This document shows, in pieces, positions 58,170-64,000 of a stretch of 64,000 bases of DNA. Each line of letters opens with the position of its first letter. Position 1 is the first letter of the stretch. Position numbers and translations under genes: made by a program. Below the pieces are notes generated by a model. It worked only from the letters and a program-made list of their open reading frames with translations, was not told the DNA's origin and ran no database searches. This stretch comes from Kingdonia uniflora (Eukaryota > Streptophyta > Magnoliopsida > Ranunculales > Circaeasteraceae). The stretch spans positions 744,001 through 808,000 of the forward strand of contig JACGCM010002112.1 in the NCBI GenBank assembly GCA_014058105.1, written 5' to 3'.

Positions 58170-58379
58170 ATGCTACCCCAAGTATGGCCTAATGCGTTGT
58201 TTGAGGCGGAAGACGGTGAACAACCTGAGGGGAAAATCATGCTCAAACTGATCGGTGATAATTCGTTATGTGATCGTGTCATGGCGTCGGGTTGGGAGAG
58301 AGGTCAAGCGAGAGAAGATGCATTTCTTTTGGAAATAGTTGTTTCATTATGCGGTGTTGAAGGTAATGGAGTGTGTTAG
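58170..58379 (+). CDS. Short antisense ORF 1 of Tat-2 (69 residues)
   Basis: The ATG at 58170 is preferred over 58149 because 58149 lies only 27 bases from the start of the TATA box. It reads MLPQVWPNALFEAEDGEQPE, then DRVMASGWERGQAREDAFLL and a stop at 58377. Family unknown. It occupies the position of short ORF 1 in Tat-1, although sequence likeness is weak. Confidence 0.4.
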   Translation: MLPQVWPNALFEAEDGEQPEGKIMLKLIGDNSLCDRVMASGWERGQAREDAFLLEIVVSLCGVEGNGVC

Positions 58380-58993
58380 TTTGGGGGAGAAAGGGTAACC
58401 ATTTGTGTTGAAGGTAATGGAAGATTTGAAGCTTAAATGGCATCCAGGGATCTTGCCGAATGTGGAAGGCTTATTGCAATTTTTTACTGCCTTCATCTGG
58501 GGAAGTAGCCTTTTTAGAAGTTCAGTGACTTGAGAATCATTAAGGTTCTTAGCACTAGAAAGAGGCTTTAAAGTCCGATTCTGGTGAAAAAAAAATACAG
58601 AGTAATCAGTCCTGTAAGTCAAATATAAAAATATATGTAGTTTGATGTAATGTAATCGAAGGATGTAGTCCCGGATTTCATATGTAACAAAATCAAAAGA
58701 GGAAGTTCGTCGAATATGAATTGTAACTTGATGCATAATAATAAATAAAGTTAATATCTTCGATATGCCATGCATGTGTATTATGATTATCAATCGCAGT
58801 TTTTTTTTAAATAATCTTAGGTAAAATATCGAACATGTATGCACATAAAATGTTGATGGGCTGGCATAATATCTCGAATGTGGTTGACTGAGTGGGTCCT
58901 ATAATGAATTTCAAGGTTGAGTGATTGGACTTTGAAATTATAGAGTTCCAAGGCAGAGTAAATGCTGATGAGTTGAACCATGACTTGATGGGG
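58380..58993. other. Spacer between antisense modules 1 and 2 (Tat-2)
   Basis: No gene on the plus strand. Minus-strand ORFs at 58347-58844 and 58807-59032 are AT-rich shadows without domains. Confidence 0.4.
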
Positions 58994-59001
58994 TATAAAT
59001 A
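58994..59001 (+). promoter_or_regulatory. TATA box of antisense module 2 (Tat-2)
   Basis: TATAAATA, 44 bases before the ATG at 59038. The leader contains 'cttgctgctgcag'. Confidence 0.5.
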
Positions 59002-59037
59002 AGTCTTGCTGCTGCAGATGTGAGGCATTCATGCAAG

Positions 59038-59238
59038 ATGGTGAAGACGAGAGCTCAGGCCCGTGATGGTGTGTTCAGACGTATTTAAGCGATGTACTGG
59101 GTGCTGTATACTCGATATTTTGGATCTCAGAACTGTGATATGCATATAGAAGATCCGGAAGAGCCTGATTATGAAGGGATGATTGAGGCAGAAGTGAAGG
59201 AGGCTGAGGAGGATTTTAAATTTTGTGTTAAATTATAG
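59038..59238 (+). pseudogene. Short antisense ORF 2 of Tat-2, one stop
   Basis: From ATG 59038 it reads MVKTRAQARDGVFRRI, a stop, then [20 protein letters not shown] and [20 protein letters not shown] to TAG 59236. The arginine-rich head, aromatic helix and acidic tail recall the short ORFs of Tat-1 (MAELYMKFFWQHNLNWDMPD there). Function unknown. Confidence 0.45.
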
Positions 59239-59880
59239 TTTTGGCATCCTCCTGAATGATATGGTGGTATGTGGAGTTGAGCAAAACTTTTGGTGAAGAG
59301 CGAAGATGAAGCTGCAGCTAGGGGTTTATGAAGTTGTAATGTTTAGTAGGAGCAGGTCATTGTAAGGATTTTTTATGGTCAATGAAATGGAATGAAAATA
59401 GTTGTGTAGGATGTTTTGTCGATAGAAGTAATTTGTTGTTTATTTGTCGAATGGATAATGTACGTGTTGAAATTTGGTAATGGAAATAAGCTTTAAGCAA
59501 GTTTTTGATAGAATGTCAAATATAATGATATTGCAGATGTTGTCGAACGTGAACCAAAAAATATAGGAATGTGTAGGTAAAGTAGAAGTGGGGGAACTGC
59601 CGAGAATAATAATTATGGCCAGATGTGTTCCTTTAGGTGGGAATATGAAATATAAGGAAGATGATGTTAATTATCTTTGTGACAATATAGGTTGTGCTTT
59701 ATTGCATGTGAATGTAGCCGAAGAAGTTCTTCGAGATATGGAAGGATTAGGGTGGGAGTGTAAGAGTTTGTTGGCTCTGAGAAGGCGAAGTATTGAAGAG
59801 GTTGAGAAGAAAAGTAGAAGGCGTTACGTTCGAGGATTTGAACAATCGCGAAGTGGTGCGATGAACAGTCACGTGGGGTC

Positions 59881-59888
59881 TATAAATA
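59881..59888 (+). promoter_or_regulatory. TATA box of antisense module 3 (Tat-2)
   Basis: TATAAATA after GGGGTC. It is followed by a leader, and an ATG at 60005 may start a first exon (MLIERAKRVKERDIEATHKQ) of the long antisense ORF. This mirrors module 3 of Tat-1. Confidence 0.45.
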
Positions 59889-60070
59889 CCTCTGAAGTGG
59901 GCAACTATTCACACTTTGCAAACACATAATTTTTTTTCTTTAGTGCAAATTGCTATTGTTCGCCGTTGGATTGGTTGTCTACGATTGCGAAGGAGGAGAT
60001 TATAATGTTGATTGAAAGAGCCAAGCGAGTAAAGGAGAGGGATATAGAAGCAACACATAAACAAGATTAG

Positions 60071-60854
60071 TGATTCTGGCCTTTATGTTTGTTTCTTGTA
60101 ATTGATTAAGTTATAGACAAAATAGAATTAAGTAAAATGAATGTTACTGTGTGTTGAATTGAATCGAAAGTAAATGATTTGTAAAATAACAGTGTTAGGG
60201 TTTGATAGAGGAGTTTTAGGAAATTCTGGTTTGGGTGTGATTCATTGAGTGTCAAGGTGGAAGAAATGGAGTCGTAGGGGTTTTATGGATGATTCTGGTG
60301 TTGGTGGTGAGAGAAATGGGTGGAGATGATGGGAGAGGGTAATCGTTTGGTGGCGCTGGGGTTACAGCGTGATTGTAGTGATGAGAGGTGATGTCATTTT
60401 AATACTACGAGATTCTCGGGAATGTTATTGTTGTAGGGATTTGGCCAGATTTTATGCCGGAGAAGGGGAATTATCAAATTTTGAATGATAGTATTTTTGG
60501 CGGGAAAGATGTGAAGTGTGTTCGAGAAGCTGTTGAGTTTCCTGTAATTCGACAAAAAGTAAACCAGAGTAACAAGTTATCAAAATGATTTATTAAAAAT
60601 AAAAAAGCATCGAGAACTGAGCAGATGTGTCATGTTAACGAAAGATACTAATATAAATAAAATGATATAAACTATATCAAGAGCTGTGGTAATAAGTATA
60701 AATGTAAATGATAGTAGCAGATAGTAAAGCGAATGATGTGTTGGAGAGTTATCTCGACAACGATATTTTTATGAATATATGAACTTATGAATATATATAT
60801 GTATTACATATGATAGATTCTAACTGCGTAAATTTTTTAGAGTCTGTTGTACAG
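60071..60854. other. Probable 5' intron of the Tat-2 antisense ORF, no gene
   Basis: AT-rich, with no ORF worth naming. It ends in a good acceptor (tctgttgtacag at 60843-60854) before the coding exon. Confidence 0.4.
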
Positions 60855-62990
60855 GTTCGATTTAAAATTGCTGAACCAATTCAAAATGATGAAAAAGACA
60901 TACGAGAGTTTGGAAGACGTAACGCCTCTAATGATTGATGTGAGGACTTGTGCACAACAATTGGGAGGAAGGTATAGTATAGGATCAAGTAGTGTAGATT
61001 TAGGTAGCGTGGAACAGTTTAGGGTGACACCCAGTGTTTTTGAACATGCTGAGAAGGAGGATACAAAAACAGATGTAGATTATGAGCCTCAAGCGAGTGA
61101 ACAAGAAGATAGTGAGGATGGGGAAGATGATGTGGAGGAAGGTGAGGAGGCATGATACAGAGAGGGTTCAGAGGCCAAAGAGATACTAAGCTTCAAGAAG
61201 AAGTATGGTATTTCTGGGGATATAAGGTTAGAGGAGTACCAGTATGAAATGATCGACCAGGAAATACCTTTGAATGGTATTCTAGTGCACCGAGAACAAA
61301 TAATGAAGGGATTGAAGCTTCCCCTCAGAGCGGACCAAAAGAAATTAATGAACTTCTTTGATGTGGCACTGGGACAGTACAATCCAAATGTGTATGATTT
61401 ATTCAGGGTTTGTGGGGTAATAAATGGTCGACTTAAGACCAGGGGAGAGGAGTTAATAATTGTTGATGATTTATGTATGTATTATATACTCAAGAAGAAC
61501 CCGTAGAAGCTAGGTTACCAATATTTGGCGAGGTTCCAGGAAAGGCCATAGTTTTATGATATGGAGTGAACTAGGGGGCGATACACCGATGAGCGTTTAC
61601 TTGTCTTTGGAAATTATGAGTTCGATAAAAAAGAGCCCGGGGTACCCTTAAAGAGAATTTTTTTTCACTTAGGTGTGTGGTTAGGTAAATGTAGTTCTCG
61701 ATGTTCGAATTGTGTGAATGAGATGTAAATGTTTCTAACTTGTTTATGTTGTTTGCAATGTTGAAAGAGGTCGAAAAGAAGTTGGAAGTAAATGAAGAGT
61801 TGTACAAGGTGAGGAGAGATTTCTTTGGTAGGATCGATAACCTGGTTATCGATCAATATCTGGTAAACACTCTATTCCAAGAGGCTGGTTTAAAGAGGTT
61901 GAGGGTAAAAGAGCCGGAAGTGCCTGTTATCGACGGAAAGATGTCGGCGAGGAATAAGAGAGCCGCAGATGCTAGCTTACCTCTTAAAAATCGCTCCCTG
62001 GCTGGGTACAACACTGATACAAAAATTGATGCTATACTGGGAGAGTCTCTGGGAAAAAATAAAAAGAAGAGGGTGGCGAGTTCTGATGTTCCTCCATTGC
62101 TTCCTCATAAAAGGAAAACTCAACAATCGATAACGGAGGAGGTGGCTGGTACTGTTAGTTTAGCAGTTGTTGTGGATATGCATCCCCCACATGGTTTTGG
62201 GAGTGTGGTCTCGAAGAAAGTCAGTGGCGAGACGTTGAAGAAGAAGTATGTTAAAGAGTCTGAGACGGAAGTTCAGAAGACTATGGATGCTTATACGTCT
62301 GGGACATAGGAGCTGAAGACGGGGCTGAAGGATTGCATGGTGGGATTGATAGTTTGAATACATTTTTCAGCGAGGGTCAAAGGAATTTGATGAAGGTGAG
62401 AAATTTGAATGCTTTTCTACGAATAAAAAAATTGGTAGGTCACTTGAATATTCATTATATGACTTTAATGCAGATTAAAAATTGGTAATTGAGGTTATGG
62501 GTCGCGTTGTGGGCAGCAGAGAGATGGCAAACCAGATTATTGCCTACAAAAATGTAGAGAAAGATTTGATCGTAGAGAAGGTGGATTTGAATGCAACTTT
62601 GAATAGGTATAAGCTCGATGCCAAGAAGGCGAGGGAAGATGCGCTGGGTGAAGCGAAGAAAGTGGCAGAGAAAGAGAAAAAGGAGGCTTTGGCGTTGCAG
62701 AAGGTCACCTTTGAAAAAGATGTAAGGGATCATGTTGCCGATGTTCGTAAAGCAATGGAGCAAGAGCAGGGCAAGCTGCTCGATGAGGTGAGGGCGAAGA
62801 TAAATGAGGAGAAATTGGAAAAATGCATGAAAGTGAGGATGCACTATAAGGAGTAATATAACGCATTGGATGAGAGGAAGAAAATTCTACGAGGGACTTG
62901 TAAAAGCTGGTGGTATTGTGTTTGATGATAGCTCGGATAATGATGTACCCCAGACTCCTGATTTACGAGAATGAGTACCCGATGTATATC
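60855..62990 (+). pseudogene. Long antisense ORF of Tat-2 (homologue of 29465-31621)
   Basis: Exons in order: 60855-61675 with SLEDVTPLMIDVRTCAQQLG, an acidic stretch (EQEDSEDGEDDVEEGEEA, stop), [40 protein letters not shown], and after a stop RFQERP.FYDMEWTRGRYTD and [11 protein letters not shown]. These match the LELPLQRL and PWFSDL..G..GNYE blocks of the Tat-1 ORF. The 61740-62394 part is basic (KNKKKRVASSDVPPLLPHKR). An intron with GTGAG/TGCAG ends occupies 62395-62473. The last exon is a coiled coil ([40 protein letters not shown]). Stops at 61153, 61504, 61549, 62307 and 62854 make it dead. Keeping the same domain order in two diverged elements argues that it was once a selected gene. 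Function unknown. Confidence 0.72.
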
Positions 62991-63149
62991 CTTAGATGGG
63001 TATCTGGATTTAGAATTTGAGAAGAATAAGAGCTCTCTTAGAGGTTGTTCGATAAGTAAAGAGCGTAAAGTAAAATATCCTGCAATTGGATATTGTTCGC
63101 GTAAAATTCAAATGATAGGCTTTAGGTATACTTGTTAAGTAGTGACCAA

Positions 63150-63655
63150 AAGAAAATCAAGATAGCAAGGATTTTGTTTGTCTGATGAATACTTGACAAA
63201 TATAGATTAAGATCAAATCAAATAGTAAAGATAATGTTTGTCTAATGTAGACTTGACAAGTATAGCTCGAGATCAAATCAAATAGGAAAGATATTGTTTG
63301 TCTGATGTATACTTGACAAGTATAGATCTAGATCAAATCAAATAGTAAAGATATTGTTTGTCTGATGAATACTTGAAAAGTATAGATCGAGATCAAATCA
63401 AATAGTAAAGATATTATTTGTCTGATGAATACTTGACAAGTATAGATCGAGATCAAATCAAATAGTAAAGAAATTGTTTGTCTGATGGATACTTGATAAG
63501 TATAGATCAGGATCAAATCAAATAGTAAATATATTATTTATTTGATGTATACTTGATAAGTATAGGTCAAGATCAAAACAAATAGTAAAGAAATTGTTTG
63601 TCTGATGGATACTTGATAAGTATAGATCGAGATTAAATCAAATAGTAAAGATTAA
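63150..63655. repeat. About eight tandem 60-bp repeats (Tat-2)
   Basis: The unit contains 'gatcaaatcaaatagtaaag', 'atattgtttgtctgatg' and 'atacttgacaagtatagatc', repeated with a period of exactly 60 bases and few differences. It lies between integrase and the antisense ORF, the place where Tat-1 has its unrelated 193-bp repeats. Confidence 0.92.
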
Positions 63656-63739
63656 AGTGATAACAAAAGATGTTTATTTGAATCGATCAAAACGGTTATA
63701 GTGTCTCATCTGTAAAATAGTTTTAGTTGAGCCGTGTTC

Positions 63740-64000
63740 TATGGATATTCAAGTTATATTTCATCTTCAGTCATCAGCCAATAAGTCCTACTATCTATTT
63801 TGTTGTTGACAATGTATGGTCCTTCCCAGTTTTCTGATAATTTTCTAGAATTTTTAGGCCGAGAACTATCTTGGATCCGTCGTAAGACAAGGTCTCCAAT
63901 ACCAAATTTATGTTCCTAAACTTTCTTGTTGTATGCTTTTTTCAAGGTATCATGGCATCGTCCCAAATTCGTGATGGCCTTGTCTCTGGTTTTCTCTATC
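63740..64000 (-). pseudogene. Tat-2 integrase C-terminal fragment
   Basis: The minus strand from the window edge reads IEKTRDKAITNLGRCHDTLK, KAYNKKV, a stop, EHKFGIGDLVLRRIQDSSRP, KNSRKLSENWEGPYIVNNKI and TYWLMTEDE. This aligns with the Tat-1 integrase tail (DETRDRAIANLGRYHTSL ... EGPYVV). The catalytic core lies beyond the window. Confidence 0.88.

Larger units (their letters stand above)
57476..64000 (-). mobile_element. Second Tat-lineage Ty3/Gypsy element (Tat-2), truncated by window end
   Basis: The minus-strand element is entered from its 3' end: LTR (57476-57958), purine tract, antisense gene region on the plus strand, 60-bp tandem repeats, and the C-terminus of integrase at the window edge. 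The integrase tail and antisense ORF are clearly homologous to those of Tat-1 but diverged. Gag, protease and reverse transcriptase should lie beyond 64000. Confidence 0.85.

Noticed and set aside
59588..59929. 113-residue plus-strand ORF as an additional antisense gene of Tat-2
   Set aside because: It spans the third TATA box (59881) and has no counterpart in Tat-1. I regard it as chance, though it remains possible.
63150..63655. Possible CRISPR-like array because of regular repeats
   Set aside because: Units are contiguous 60-bp tandem repeats with no distinct spacers, inside a plant retrotransposon.

Overview
The window is plant nuclear DNA. It contains L1-type plant LINEs with DUF4283/CCHC and RNase H domains, a Copia-type gag, Tat-lineage Ty3/Gypsy elements, a MULE, Helitrons with CTAG 3' ends, and exons of plant genes (plastid chaperonin CPN60-beta, squalene epoxidase, a PP2C phosphatase, p24-beta3). 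Base composition is AT-rich and intron-like. This fits a repeat-rich eudicot genome, but the species cannot be named from the sequence. No intact single-copy host gene is visible. Nearly everything is mobile DNA or gene fragments carried by it, and most reading frames are broken.

Layout. 1-1740: degraded LTR-retrotransposon sequence with a repeated 12-base palindrome. 1745-3650: LINE ORF2 remnant on the plus strand, cut by a Copia LTR (3651-4016) with its primer-binding site (4019-4035). Behind it lie a fragment of a p24-beta3 cargo-receptor gene (4399-4578), an unidentified fragment, a Copia-like leader and a broken Copia gag (6577-7100). 7330-8487: decayed Myb/SANT-like (Harbinger-associated type) gene.

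8733-47030: two Helitrons of one family, both on the minus strand, joined end to end with no base between them at 17381/17382. Helitron A (8733-17381) holds a 5'-truncated LINE (9681-14962). Helitron B (17382-47030) holds a different Helitron, C (19369-46767). Helitron C carries CPN60-beta, PP2C, squalene epoxidase and at least three further captured fragments, all on the same strand. CPN60-beta forms the frame: PP2C sits inside it, and squalene epoxidase sits inside it with one exon-level fusion. A Tat-lineage Gypsy element (26074-39276) later landed in the CPN60-beta part of Helitron C.

47031-48682: an unidentified split ORF holding a 251-bp hAT-type MITE with a perfect 8-bp target duplication, then a tandem duplication. 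48683-51025: a short third member of the A/B Helitron family, on the plus strand. 51026-57475: a decayed MULE transposase with unusual TCATTTGT-rich flanks and spacers and a coiled-coil gene on the opposite strand. 57476-64000: a second Tat-lineage element running off the window.

Most interesting points. (1) The directly abutting tandem Helitrons and the multi-gene Helitron C. (2) An antisense unit shared by both Tat elements: on the strand opposite gag-pol, between the 3' LTR and integrase, each has a series of TATA boxes, two of them followed by short ORFs, then a long spliced coiled-coil ORF homologous between the two elements, then an element-specific tandem-repeat block.
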